From assembly GCA_944739405.2 (NCBI GenBank), contig OX123190.2, forward strand, positions 23,844,807-23,908,806: DNA of 64,000 nt. The letters run 5' to 3'. Shown here piece after piece: positions 31,092-42,116 of this stretch (the first letter of the stretch is position 1; each line of letters opens with the position of its first letter). The notes under the pieces are model-generated. The model saw only the letters and a program-made list of their open reading frames with translations, was not told the origin of the DNA and did not search any database. Made by a program: the position numbers and the translations under genes. The DNA comes from Euclidia mi (lineage: Eukaryota; Arthropoda; Insecta; Lepidoptera; Erebidae).

Positions 31092-31560
31092 ATGAATGAA
31101 GAGCTGTTAATTTCGCTCGTTCAGAAATATACTGAACTTAATGATCATGACTGCCTCATTAGTCTCGCAGCATAAATGTGCGCGTGGGATTGGGAGGTCT
31201 CGGGTTCGATTCCCGGGCCGGCAAAGTGTTATTGTGTTTTTCCGTTAGGAAATTCACAGTAGCAGCACGGAGTCTGGTAATGTGCCCGGTACGGCAATAG
31301 GCTCGCCCTTTATTACGTGGGACCTGAAAATTCATGGCGAAATGTGGGTGTAATATTATACCTCTGCCTACCCCTTCGGGGATACAGGCGTAAGTCTAAA
31401 AAAAATGTAGTGAAAATATGATCATGAAGATACTCATTATCATGACGAGCAGCGTCGACAAAATATATGGGAAGAAATAGCGGGAATAATGAACGAATTT
31501 GAAACAAGAACATATCTACGTCCGAGCTATCCATCATTCACAACACAAGCACAACCTACA
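31092..31560 (+). pseudogene. MADF-domain accessory protein fragment, split by a SINE
   Basis: ATG 31092 opens MNEELLISLVQKYTELNDHD, the start of a MADF (Myb/SANT-like) domain. The SINE interrupts at 31151. Reading resumes at the second target duplication in register with a DTHYHDEQRRQNIWEEIAGI block (to about 31488), which is the conserved core of MADF domains. Without the SINE the two halves join in frame at the Asp-His pair encoded in the duplication. The protein would bind the element's own ends together with the Harbinger nuclease; this copy is dead. Downstream sequence (31500-31560) still reads as a Thr/Pro-rich linker before dissolving. Confidence 0.7.
31151..31417 (+). mobile_element. 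tRNA-headed SINE with perfect 10-bp target duplication
   Basis: Begins CTGCCTCATTAGTCTCGCAG, has the B box GGTTCGATTCC near 31203, then GCAATAGGCTCGCC and the tail CTACCCCTTCGGGGATACAG. ATGATCATGA is found directly before (31141-31150) and after (31418-31427). The minus-strand frame 31313-31537 is spurious. The same family is at 43436-43708. Confidence 0.88.
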
Positions 31561-32944
31561 GCAGCCAGTCGCCGACTGCTGGCTTCGATTCGATTCGTCT
31601 GTAATGAACGCACACGGATAAAATGCGACTCGGCGCGATTCGACGCGGTTCGAATGTAGTCGACGCCAGGCTTTATGCTACCTTTATACGACAGGCGACT
31701 TGGAAAATAGCTGCTCTAGGGCTGAACTCCAATGGGACTGTCGTATTACATGAGATGCACTAACACCGCCTTTGCAACTTTTTTTATTTTTTATTATAAG
31801 CCTTTATTCAGACCACGAGATAACAATAGTAAACAATAAAATAAAAATAAAAGTTACTTAATCTAACAACTCTGACGAGTTGGTGACACCAACAACATGG
31901 TCTGCTTGCCCAACTTTGGCAAAGGCCTCCCCCATTTACTTCCACTCTATTCTATTTTGAGCTCTCCTAGTCCATGTTTTTCCTGCTGTGCATTTAATTT
32001 CGTCTTCCCATCTTCGAAACTGTCTACCTCCATTTCTTTTCTTATTTCTAGGGTACCAAAATATAATATATTTATTCCACTTTTCGATGCCTCTGTTTAT
32101 ATGGCCGTCTTCGGATAGTGATATTTTTGATTCTATCAGATTTTCTTATGTTCAGCATGCTTCTTTCCATTGCTGTCTGACATGTTTCCAGTTTTTATAT
32201 TGCGCTTTGGCGAGGGCCCAAGTCTGGCAGCCGTATGTTAAGACTGGAAGTATACAGCTGTTATACAGTTTTGTTTTGATGTACGTCTTAGTTTCTGTAT
32301 TCTTCATTATTTCTTTGAATCCCCAGTAACGTTTCCATGCATTTCCGATTCTTGTGTCTATTTCTTTTGACATTATATCAGTAGTGGAGATTTGTTGGCC
32401 CAAATATGTGTACTCTTTTACATACACTAATAGCTCGCCGTTTAGAAGGATAGTGTCTTCATGTGCGTTTGTCATGGCTTTAGTTTTAGATGTATTCATC
32501 GTTAGACCTACCTTGCGGCTCTCTTTATCCAGGTCAATGAGCATGCATTGTAGTTGGTCTTTTGTAGTTGCCAGCAATATTATGTCATCAGCGAATCGCA
32601 GATGTGAAAGATTTTATGTTAAGTCCGTACGCATCCCATTTCAGCTTTTGAAAGATTTCTTCCAGCACAGCTGTGAATATTTTAGGTGATAGTGGATCTC
32701 CCTGACGTACTCCTCTATTTATGTTTATTTGTTTTCCCTGTTTTTCTAGTTTTATTCTCGCTGTACTGTTGGTGTAAATGTTTTTTAAAATCCTGATGTA
32801 CTTCTGTTCAACTCCTTATTTGTTTAGGCATTGCCAGATACTGTTATGCTCTATTGAGTCGAATGCCTAATTATAGTCGACAAAGCAAAAATAGAAGGGC
32901 ACCTTGAATTCTTTGTTCTTCTCAAAAATTTGTCTAACCGTTAA

Positions 32945-32988
32945 AATATGATCTAATGTTGAATGGCTATTCAACATTAGATCATATT
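32945..32988. repeat. fold-back inverted duplication inside RT
   Basis: Two 20-base arms (32945-32964 and 32969-32988) are exact reverse complements around GGCT. The arm is the coding sequence for the YSTLDHIL-like block of the RT, copied backwards, so it arose in this copy and is not a designed structure. Confidence 0.8.
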
Positions 32989-33150
32989 ATAAATGTTGAA
33001 TAGCCTGCCCGGAAGCCTGCCTGTTCTTTGGGCTGGTTCTCATCCAGACTGTTTATTCGCCATAGAATATAATATTATAATTATATAATATAATATTAAT
33101 ATTATATAATTTTTCCAAAAAATTTGTAGATATTTGACATTAGACTAATA

Positions 33151-33450
33151 GGGTAGTTTCCAGGATCAAAATAATTACATTTTATTTAGTCCGTATTTTA
33201 GATTATAAAAAAATATTGGACACGTATTTTTTCCTTTTTAGATTAAATAAAAAATAACTAAGATATAGCCCATTAAAGTTACGTGTGACGTCATCTAGTG
33301 CGAAAAAATGCAGCACGTCGTGACGTTATACTTAACTTTAATGAGCTATATCTTGGTCATTTTTGGTTTATTTTACAAATAAAAAATACGTATCGCTTAT
33401 TTTTGAATAATCTAAAGGACGGACTTATAATTTTTTTTTGTCAACTAGCC
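33151..33450. mobile_element. 300-bp foldback MITE inserted in LINE ORF2
   Basis: Left GGGTAGTTTCC and right AACTAGCC ends open two arms of about 130 bases each that are imperfect reverse complements (for example GATATAGCCCATTAAAGTTA against TAACTTTAATGAGCTATATC). Only a TA-containing duplication fits at the edges. It splits the conserved NYRPISL of the RT, which fixes the boundaries. Open frames across it (33298-33747) are spurious. Confidence 0.7.
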
Positions 33451-34346
33451 TATTGGCCTATAGTTGTTCGTTTCCCCTCTGTCACCCTTTATATGAAGTT
33501 GATCACTGATGTGGTCCATTGTGTAGGAATTTCCTCGGTGTGTAATATATCGTTGAAAATGTATTTTAGTAGGGGTGCTATCTCGTTTTTGCAATCTGCG
33601 AGCAATTCGTTGTTAATGTCGTCAAGGCCGGGCGCTTTATCTTTCTTCTGTGTTTCTATTGCTTTATTTACTTCATTTATTAGTATTGGTGGTACATTGT
33701 CGTTGTTATTTAACTCAATGTTATCTATTTGGTTTTTGCTGGAATAAAGGTTTTCGTAGAACGAGGTTGCTATTGATAATATTATGTCAGATCTTTTTGT
33801 TTTTATTTTGGAAAATTGGTCTTTCATATTGGGTACCCAGTTTGTCTTTTCTGATAAGAATTGAAGAGCTTTTTTAATGTGGAGTCTTGCCGATGTGTTT
33901 CTCAAAAGTTTCACTTCTAAACCGTTCTCTATCTTTTCTCATTTGGGTTTTGATCTCTTAACTTATTTCTCCTATTTGAGTTCTGATATTTTTTGTTTTG
34001 TTTGCCGTATTTATTAGTTTAAATTTTTTTTCTATGATTTTGGTAACTTTATCTGATAAGTGTTTTTTGTCCTTCATACTATTTTCAATGGCAACTTTTG
34101 GTTTCATCTTCAGTATTTCATGTATTGTGTTGTACTTCTGCTGAGTATTTAAGCCCTCAAGAGATGATTCTGTTACCAATTTGAGTTTCTCCTTAATGTT
34201 GTTAATTATTTGTTTGTTGTTTGACATTGATGAAACTAGACGAGATGTTTAAACGTGCTCTGAGAATTTGGTGATCGCTATTGAAGTTTAAACTGGTGGT
34301 GCCACAATCATCAATTGACTTGGGTCTGTTTGTTCAAATAAAATCT

Positions 34347-34586
34347 CATCATCATCATCATCAGCCTTTAACAGTCCACTGCTGGACTAGGCCTCTCCTT
34401 TGAAAGGAGGAATTGGCCTACTATACCACGCTGGCCAAACGGGTTGGTATAGGGTTTGTATCAAGTTTTCCTTCTCTTACAGTGCTGTTCTCGGCATAAT
34501 ATGCTCCCTCTGTCGGCTCTTACGACACCCATGGGATGATATGGGGTGGTGACAATCCGTATTCTTAATCCGTCACCACACGGACA
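34347..34586 (-). mobile_element. 240-bp LINE-tail (SINE-like) insertion in LINE ORF2
   Basis: On the minus strand it runs from CCGTGTGGTGACGGATTAAG through CGTAAGAGCCGACAGAGGG and CAGCAGTGGACTG to a (GAT)n end. AAAATCT lies on both sides (34340-34346, 34587-34593) as target duplication. No tRNA-like boxes are evident, so it is a 5'-truncated LINE end or a SINE of other origin. Similar copies: 22815-22990 and 36660-36915. Confidence 0.75.
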
Positions 34587-35226
34587 AAAATCTATTTCAT
34601 TTTTAAAACGGCCGTCTGGCGATTCCCATGTCCATCTCTTAGAGGCTCTTTTCTTGAATAGACTGTTCATTAACTTCATGTTATGTTCAAACGCCATTTC
34701 CATTAGTTTTTGTCCGTTTCTTGTTCTTTTTCCGCTGTTGTTTGGGCCTAGTATAACATCTTCTTCATTTCGTGGTGTTCCAACCTGACCGAGTGTTTGT
34801 ATGTTTGCTCCTTCAAAGCGGTGCTGAGAGATGAATATAATGAATCAATTACTAAAGTGGTTGCCTGCTCTGTTAGTGAGTATGTTTGCATTATTGACCA
34901 TATTTCTTTTCCTGAAGGGATTTTAATATTCAATATAGCGATCCTGTCTGAGATACCTATTATTTCTTTGACAAAGTTCTTGAGTTCTTTCCTATTAAGA
35001 AATCCTACTCCATATCTTCCTGGAATTTCGCCTTTATGATAGAATATGGCTTCACGATATTCTTCAATAGCTTCACCGTTTCTTCTTACTTCACATTATC
35101 CGATGATGTCCCACTTCATCTCTTCTAAGGAATACAGAAGTTCCTGTAACCTGTCTTCGGTTTTTAACGAACGTGTGTTGTACGTAGCTATGTATATTTG
35201 CTTGGTGTTTTGTTGTTTCTTGAGTG

Positions 35227-36127
35227 TTAAAGTATTAGTTTGCGATAGGGAGTTAAAATTTGTAGGGTAGTAGTCGTTATTCCCCACGGTGACCGGCCGG
35301 CTTGGGGAAGGTGTTTCAGCAGTTTCTTTGGATGCATGTTCATTATAGGTTCGGTTGGGTTTCCTGTTGCCGGTGTGTATTGGGCGTTTTTTGATGTGGA
35401 GGGTAGTAACAGTGACGCGGATCTACCTCGAGCTACATAGTCCAGCATATTTATTTTGTTGAACTTCTTTGGTGTAGGAGCAGATGGTTGGTTTGGTGAC
35501 TTAATTGGGGGGCTAATGCAATCACTTTTCCTCTTGCCTACTTTATCTTCTTTCGGCTCTTTGATGACTATTCTATCCTTGACGAAGTAACTAATAATTG
35601 CTTTTTCCCGCTCTTCTTTTAGCTGTAGTATAAGCTGCTTCCTTTTCTCCAGAGTTTCTTTGCTGAGGTCTTCTTTGCTGTATATTTCAGAGGCCAGCTT
35701 CTTTTTGTTTCTAAACACTTCATTTCGTCTCCAGTTTGTTGTGAAGGTTACGAGTATAGGGCGCGATTTGCTGTCTTTCTTTTCGCCAAGTTGATAAGCG
35801 CTATTTACTTCATTTGGGCTTAGCTGTATATTAATTTCTTTTTCTATAAGTTTTGTAGCGGTTTTCACGGGGGACTCACTGCCTTCAAGCTCTTTTACCC
35901 CGAAAATAACGATGTTGTTTTTTTCTTTTGTGTTCTTCAAGAGATGTAATTTTGTCCTTTAGGGTCTTGACTTCGGCTTTCAAGTTTTTATTTTCTTCAA
36001 CTTGCACTGTTAATTTTTCGTTGATATTTTCCGATACATTCCTGGTAACTGCTTCTGTTATCTCTTTTGTTTGCACCGCCATTTCCTCTTTTAGTTTACT
36101 CCAGAATTTATCCATCTCATTTTCCAT
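35227..36127 (-). pseudogene. LINE ORF1 (coiled coil plus RRM-like), one frameshift
   Basis: From ATG 36127 the product starts MENEMDKFWSKLKEEMAV and continues through a heptad-rich segment (VEENKNLKAEVKTLKDKITS), a coiled coil. Around 35930 the frame shifts; the second part begins NNIVIFGVKELEGSE, the RRM fold typical of L1-type ORF1 proteins, with TWRRNEVF-like and KEDLSKETLEKRKQLI segments behind it, and ends at 35227 after a Pro/Lys-rich tail. Such proteins bind LINE RNA and act as nucleic acid chaperones in the ribonucleoprotein. One indel aside the frame is well kept, better than ORF2. Confidence 0.7.
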
Positions 36128-36149
36128 TTTTGGGGTGTTGTATTAGAAG

Positions 36150-36310
36150 TTTGCAACACTACTAGGAGTTGACAACCCTTGGTTTGAGTTGGTAACACTT
36201 GTTTGGAGTTGGCAACCCTTGGTTTGAGTTGGTAACCCTTGTTTGGAGTTGGCAACACTAGTTGAAAGTTGGCAACTCTGAATTAATGCTGGCAACACTG
36301 GTTTAGCACT
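36150..36310 (-). repeat. tandem repeats of about 20 bp in LINE 5' region
   Basis: On the plus strand the unit is GGAGTTGGCAACCCTTGGTTT with variants (GAGTTGGTAACACTTG, AAAGTTGGCAACTCT), some seven to eight copies. It directly precedes ORF1 of the minus-strand LINE, so it lies where 5' UTR promoter monomers are found in some LINEs. Confidence 0.7.
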
Positions 36311-36325
36311 GCCAACATCAGCGGT

Positions 36326-36659
36326 AATAATATGATCTATAATCTATGCCCACAGTTGTGATTGGTTGAATGCTGCCTCAACTGTCTACCTACTTGTAGG
36401 AATAATTATTTTTTTCAAACCTGTGTATTTATCGGAATTTTCGTTTGCTTTTGCGCTTCGACTTCCAATATGTGTGCAACACTTGAATTTATAGTTCTAT
36501 GTTGATAGTTTTATGCTGATATTGTTTAACTTGACAGTGAATTTGAATTAGTTTTGCGAGAACAACGACAGTAGGTCTTTACTGGTTGACACCGGAAACA
36601 GAATGGCCAATTTGCAAATAGGCAACCATTATATTGCAAGATTAAGTTCCTTCCTTCAT
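36326..36659. other. non-coding spacer
   Basis: Nothing that I can support. Confidence 0.4.
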
Positions 36660-36915
36660 GTACAGCCTCTCACAGTCCGCTACCGGGCTTAAGCCTACTC
36701 TAAGTTGCTTCACAGCGAATTTAGCTCATAGTAAATGAGTCAATGAGTTCTATTATACTACGTTGTCCAGAGGAGTTGATGTCAAGTTTTCCGTCTATTC
36801 ACAAAATTAAGATAACTACTAATTCTTTGCTTCGTGTATTTTCCTCAGTCACCTCTCACGAAACCCACGGAATGAATTGGTGAAGAGATATTTTGTATTC
36901 TTAATCCGTCACGTA
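36660..36915 (-). repeat. diverged LINE-tail repeat
   Basis: CAGCCTCTCACAGTCCGCTA at one end and TTGTATTCTTAATCCGTCAC at the other match the two ends of 34347-34586 in the same orientation, with a diverged middle. Confidence 0.55.
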
Positions 36916-37884
36916 ACAAACTTGGTTAGCCGTTTGCTAATAATACGCATTCCTTTTCACCCCTTCAACTTACTGAAGTAGAATTTTTTGTGTGTGCAAA
37001 CAGTATATTGCGACTCAAAACGTTGCGCAACTAAAATTGCCCAGTGAAAATAAGCATTTTATCTTGTTATCACGGAGATACTCAAATTTACCCAGGCCTC
37101 GGGAAAAATGGGTCATCGCAAAAAATCAAAGGGGCTAGATTGCAAAGTAGCTCATTACTTGTAACAGCCTGTATACCATGTGATAAAGTTTAATTAAATC
37201 AAACCCCTATCTGATTAGTCCTAGATAAACTTTAACGAAGTTTTCTCATGTACCGAATTTTATTTCTTATTTATCTTTTGTTTGAGCAATTAGATTTTAC
37301 TGAGAATTTGATGCTGTAAAGAACATAAATTAATTATAAATGACGATTATTTAGAAATATATTATCTTAAATTACTTTCAATTACATGAATAGAAGTTAA
37401 ACATAACTGGATAAGGTATGACGAGAATAAGGCTATGAGATATTAAAATTCTATTCTATTGAAACCAGTGACGTGTAATCATTATAATACTTTATGCGAG
37501 TTGAATACAAAATTAATGTATTTATTTTTATTAATGGCTGCCAATAGACTTCTTTAAATTTTAAAACTTTTACTTTTTGAATAAAGTATTTTACGCGTTG
37601 TCATTTGGGCTTTGATCATCGTTCATACAGCTATTTGTAACTTTGATATGCCCACTTTTCAGAAAAAAGATAAAGAAAATATTTACGTTTATAAAATATG
37701 ATCTTTATGATTTATATGAAATTCAGAAATCAGGCTTTTGATTTTGCTGTCTATATAAAATAAGAGTTTGAGCTTTATACCAATATATTAGTACGAAATT
37801 CAAAATAAAATTTGATGCAGACAAAATTTATATAAGACTAAAGGACGTCCACAGCTAGACCCGAACGTTTCTTTTCATTTAACT
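36916..37884. other. AT-rich non-coding stretch
   Basis: No frame or repeat that I can support. Confidence 0.4.
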
Positions 37885-38050
37885 CTTTCTGCCCGAACCC
37901 GTGGGCATTTCAGGAAATCGCTTCTTAGTGGTCCCCAAGGAACATACATGCCAAATCTCAGCTTCCTTTTAATAACCTTATAAATATAGTAATAATTTAG
38001 GCTATATTTTGTCTGTCAGTCAGTAATGCAAGGGTTTTAAATATACAGAA
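37885..38050 (-). repeat. decayed Helitron-like copy
   Basis: CCGAACCCGTGGGCATTTC, GGTCCCCAAGGAACATACAT and GTCTGTCAGTCAGTAATGC align with 5988-6194 in the same orientation; the 3' end is lost. Confidence 0.6.
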
Positions 38051-38078
38051 GATACGCCTGGAGTCCCAACGGCATAGA

Positions 38079-38310
38079 TCTACACTAATATTATAAAGAG
38101 GAAGAATTTGTATTTTTGTTTGTAATGGATAAACTCAAAAACTACTGGACCGATTTTAAAAATTATTTCACCATTAGAAAGCTACATTAACTGCGAGTAA
38201 CAAAGGCTATATTTTATGTTAGAAAAATAGGGGTCCGTAAGATATTTGGGTTTTTCGGGTTCGCGAAGTAGTTCCCTCAGGACGCGGGTGAAACCGCGGG
38301 AAATGGCTAG
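38079..38310 (+). mobile_element. Helitron-like non-autonomous element, 232 bp, complete ends
   Basis: TC-TACACTAATATTATAAAG at 38079 after A38078; ends ACCGCGGGAAATGGCTAG at 38310 before T38311. Five-prime TC, GC-rich subterminal stem, CTAG end and A/T target are all present. Non-coding; the minus-strand frame 38219-38431 is spurious. Confidence 0.85.
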
Positions 38311-40160
38311 TACATAATCCATTGGTACATAAGTATGAACAGGTTGTTGTTAGCTTAGGCTTCGATTGTTTATTGACTTGCACAATGCTTTTTGATTTTA
38401 TTTGACAACAATGTTGGAAGGTCTTATACACCGCTATATTTTAATTAGTACAAAAACTTTAAGGACAGATTAGCGAAGATATTATTATCATATATGTGAC
38501 GTAAGAATTTCATAATATCAATAAAGAGCAAAGTTATTATCATTTGTTTATTGTAGAAAATCTCACTTAAATCATAGTCATATTTTACAATCCATTCACT
38601 AATTCATTGATAATATTCCATCCTGCTCATTCGCATTCTCTCTGTCGCACTTATGATGTAGGTAGCAATAGAAAATAAAATAAAAAAAAATAATAAATGT
38701 AGGTAGTTATTTTTTAATTTTGTTAGTTCTACCCTCCTTCATATTTCATTCGGGCGTAGGACCGGTAAAATTTATCGTTTAACAAGTAATTAAATACGGA
38801 GGTATGTAATTAGAAAGCAAACAAATATCAAAACAAAAGATGGTGTTCTGGACTAAAAGAAAAGAGTAATTTTGGTGTATTTATGAAGTTAGAATCATCT
38901 GCTATTTACAAATTATTTTATCGTCATCATGTCAGCCTAGAGACGTCCACTGTTGGACATAGGCCTTCCTCAAGGTGTGTGGAGAACACAGACCGATTTT
39001 GAGGCGCCTGCATCAAATTATTATTTACTTAAGGACGTATTATTTACTAAACTTACAAGTATTTCCATTGTCCTTCGAAATGTCCACCACCGTTGTCAAA
39101 AGCATCCAATATGCACTGTTTTAATTGTTTGACAGTGACCCGGTCACTTTTGTACACTCACAATACGATGTACACAGCTGCACTCGCGATTTTTTCACTC
39201 AAAAAGTACGCACGAAGCATAGCTACATACTCTCGTGATATGAACTGATATGATAGGCCATCGCGTCGGGCAAACGTAGACAAACAATTAAGTTTTGCAA
39301 CGAAATTAGATACGCTGACTTTCGCTAGTAATTTAGTACTGTCTGTCGAATCGTCGGAGCGTGGCGCAGGCGCAGAAGGGCGGGGGGGGGGGGGGGGTAA
39401 TTTATCAATGGTATGATAGTACACGGGTCGGTCATAGTATTAGTATTGCATTTACCAATTATCACGTATTTTTGTGGACAGTTTTGAGACAGTTTTGGGA
39501 CTTAGTGTTTTTAATTTTCAACTACATAATTATGATCAGTTAAAGATACTTAGTGCCCTGTTAAATTGTTTGTACTAATTAAAAAATAGCGGTGTATAAT
39601 TGAGCGAACTTATTACAAGTTACCAGGCGTAACACCAGACCCAATGCTAAACTGCTAGCCAAATTAATAAAAGGGTCGCTACCGCAAGCAATCGTTCTAA
39701 AGCGCACTCAAAAACTATTATTCTTTTCCAGTGAGTGTGTGGCCAACTCTGGTGTCGGAGTTTTTTGGCCTTAAGGCCTTATGATCCTTGTCCCAAGACA
39801 AGAACCGGGGCCGACAGTTTTACGTGCCCAAATGTACAACAATGATTGAAAACTAGAAACATCGGTTAGGTCAGTACTTAGACTATCCCACTACTATTTT
39901 ATATGCGAATGTTTGAGAGGATGGATGTATGGTATTAGATTTTAATATTTAACTGCATCATTTCTATCATGGATCTGATCACTTTCGCGGATTGCCTGCA
40001 TTATTAGGTATATATAATGTAAGTGGATGCTCCTGTTTCACCATGTCTATTCTGAGGAGGCTAACCAAGTGAACATCAAAAGCATTATGCTTGAGTATTA
40101 TTATGTAGAGTACCTAAATATATATAAGTGATATAGAAGGTGTAACAGTTGCAGCACCTT
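38311..40160. other. non-coding stretch with tail relic and poly-G tract
   Basis: At 38935-38980 GTCCACTGTTGGACATAGGC is a minus-strand LINE-tail relic. An uninterrupted run of 16 G stands at 39382-39397, preceded by GGGC. On the minus strand, 39150-39055 reads a stretch ending DAFDNGGGHFEGQWKYL and a stop, faintly like the C-terminus of a DDE transposase; I do not annotate it as a gene. The frame 39158-39424 is low-complexity proline-rich translation of the G tract. Confidence 0.4.
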
Positions 40161-40163
40161 ACA

Positions 40164-40204
40164 AAATGTACATACATACATAGACTCACGCCTGTTTCCC
40201 CAAA
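40164..40204 (-). repeat. RTE/SINE tail relic
   Basis: CATACATACATAGACTCACG followed by CCTGTTTCCCC is the minus-strand tail found at 49250 and 59883. Confidence 0.6.
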
Positions 40205-40239
40205 ATGTAAATTATGTATATTATGCAAAACCTGGCGAT

Positions 40240-40440
40240 GAAAAAGAGTGACCGTGAGTTTTATTGCCCGTTCTTTCTCATGGTTCTACCTATTGCTTTG
40301 CGAACGTGGCAGTAAATGTAAATGTAGAAGCATACAGTAATAATGTTTTAAATTTGAGTATAAGTAATTATTTTATAAATTTATTATTTTGACGTTCATA
40401 AGCGTCACATTGTGACCCAAATGAATAAAGGATTTTGAAT
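40240..40440 (+). repeat. LINE 3' UTR fragment
   Basis: Contains GACGTTCATAAGCGTCACA and ends with GAATAAAGGATTTTGAATTT, the 3' end pattern of a lepidopteran LINE group with AATAAA-type tail. No coding part is left. Confidence 0.45.
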
Positions 40441-42113
40441 TTAGTTTTTTTTTTTGAATTTTTTATGGATAGCTGTTTTCATCACGCAAAAAGTTCTGTA
40501 CGAATTTTGAAAAACGTTGCCACAATATAGTTAACAATTCAGACTAAGAAATAGGCTATCTGTTGTCGCAATAGCCAACACAGAGCCGGAACCTAGTCTT
40601 TACTAAAAATCCTTTGACTAGGCCGTGTATTAGTGTTGTTTATAACAAAATGGATGCAGATACTCGGTACACGGGCGATCATAGATCTAAGGATTAGTGT
40701 TTGCACGCCGATCTCTAACTAACGTGGTCTGCTGTCAAGGCAAATATTATCCGCCCCGTTTGAAATATAGACTATAGTTACATGCATGCGAGCTGCTTTA
40801 ATGGTGAAGTATTTTGTTCGTGGTTTTATTTTGACACTTTGTTTTTGTATGTATTTCAAAGGGGCAGGAGGAGTAAAGTTTTAAAGGGCGTATTAATTTG
40901 GTTGCACGCCTGGTAAATAAAGTCGGTGGTAAGGCGTTTTTTGCTTGCTAGTACGCTACATATTGGTAAGACAACAAGCTAATGACTGCGCAAAACCCTC
41001 GCATCTCGCGAGCAATTTTCAGTCCGCGTAAAGGCCGCCGACATAACCTAATGATTCATATCCTTTAAAGAGAAGCGGGCCCGAAAGTTTTACATTCCCT
41101 CCGAAGCACGGTAGTGCTATGATGTAAATGCCACACACGGTCACCCATTCAAGTGGTGGTCTTTGCAAGCGTTGCTTAACTTTACTCACCTATTACGATC
41201 AGCCAAGTAACTTTTTAACTATCTAAATCATTAATTGGATAGCATATCATATAAGCTTTAGAGTTAGTTGTAATCAGCATCAAATTTACGTCATTAGCGA
41301 ACACTAATGATACGTATTCAATACTGATTTTAGTTCAAGCCCTGTTTATTGATTAATCTTTCCATTTAATGTTAATAGTAGGTAAATAGCTTAATTTATA
41401 GTTAGACGAAGTTCATAGTGTATATTATCTTTTATTAATATTTTATGCTTGTGAATTCATAACTAATGAAATAGGTATATTACTGCATTCATTTACGTTG
41501 CAAAGATTTTCGAGGTTACTACTATTAAAAAACTGATAATAATTATCATAAAAAATATATGTATATGGCATAAAGCCTATATTGTGGAGGTCTTTACCAA
41601 CCAACCACAGACACAGAAAATATAGATATGAAAAGCTATACTGCAACGATTATACATACATAAATTATTTTCACAGAAATTGTTGTCCTATGTAAATAAG
41701 GATCGATCCCACAATACTAGTCACAGTAATAAGAGGCAAGGCGATCGCTTAACTACAACGGCATCCGTGAATAAATTCTAGATCCTGATCTTTATATCAA
41801 AACAAGTTTTTATCTAAGTTTTTGTCGTAACATCTATCTATTCCTATGAGTGAAGGGTACTTGCATGGCGGTTCGCCGGAATGGTTGTTCTGAGATAAAA
41901 AGTGGGACCCACGCTTTTAATACGTGCCCTCAGAAGCATGGTAGCGCTTTGATATAAATGGCACAGCAAGCCACCATCCATCCGCATGATGATTTGCGCA
42001 AATGTTGCTTAACTTAACTCATCTATGGCTACAAACGGAAATTCGATTGACACTGTGATCGCTACAACTAACAATAAAACTGTAAGTCTTACATTATTTT
42101 TATAAAAATAGAG
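40441..42113. other. non-coding stretch with two diverged repeat copies
   Basis: The segments 41085-41200 and 41930-42030 share CCGAAGCACGGTAG / CAGAAGCATGGTAG, GATRTAAATG and TGTTGCTTAACTT words in the same order, so they are copies of one old repeat. The remainder shows nothing. Confidence 0.4.
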
Positions 42114-42116
42114 TAA

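Larger units (their letters stand above)
30834..31672 (+). mobile_element. Harbinger-like element with interrupted MADF gene
   Basis: Left end AGGCTAACGTCCACTA and the inverse of the right end AGCCTGGCGTCGACTA match at 12 of 16 positions, flanked by TTA at 30831-30833 and 31673-31675. GC-rich subterminal blocks built of GACGAGC/GCCGCGGCG words are typical of such elements. Inside is a fragment of a MADF-domain gene, the class of DNA-binding accessory protein encoded by PIF/Harbinger elements. A SINE sits in that gene. Removing the 267-bp SINE and one duplication, the element is about 560 bp: a deletion derivative. Confidence 0.6.
31870..35287 (-). pseudogene. RTE-like LINE ORF2 (APE endonuclease and reverse transcriptase), broken
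   Basis: Starts at ATG 35287, overlapping the end of ORF1 by 61 bases. The endonuclease opens IYIATYNTRSL (35200-35150) and reaches NEIDF before the inserted repeat at 34347-34586, then resumes with the SDHQILRARL catalytic block near 34270. RT follows: PGLDDINNELL near 33620, NYRPI split from SLMSNIYKF by the MITE at 33151-33450, QAGFRAGYST broken by the fold-back at 32945-32988, and FADDIILLAT at about 32569-32595 with both aspartates intact. The C-terminal domain (LTYGCQTWALAK near 32220, then EDEIKCTAGKTW near 31990) ends about 31870. Numerous stops and frameshifts separate the open pieces 35096-35287, 34748-34933, 34461-34703, 33958-34227, 33489-33914 and 32152-32577. Confidence 0.8.
31775..36325 (-). 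mobile_element. RTE-like LINE, near full length, with nested insertions
   Basis: On the minus strand: tandem repeats at 36150-36310 (5' region), ORF1 (36127-35227), ORF2 (35287 down to about 31870) and an A-rich end near 31775-31800. Endonuclease, RT and the C-terminal domain are all recognisable but broken. Three secondary events lie inside: a foldback MITE (33151-33450), a LINE-tail repeat (34347-34586) and a 20-bp fold-back duplication (32945-32988). RTE is preferred from the C-terminal RRWEDEIKCTAGKTWTRRAQ and the FADDIILLAT block; the ORF1 is of the coiled-coil plus RRM type. Confidence 0.75.

Noticed and set aside
31190..31215. tRNA gene suggested by GGTTCGATTCC box
   Set aside because: The box belongs to a SINE; the cloverleaf is not complete. 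The same holds for 23850, 30370 and 43630.
33298..33877. Plus-strand frames of 75-149 codons
   Set aside because: They cross a foldback MITE and the antisense of LINE RT.
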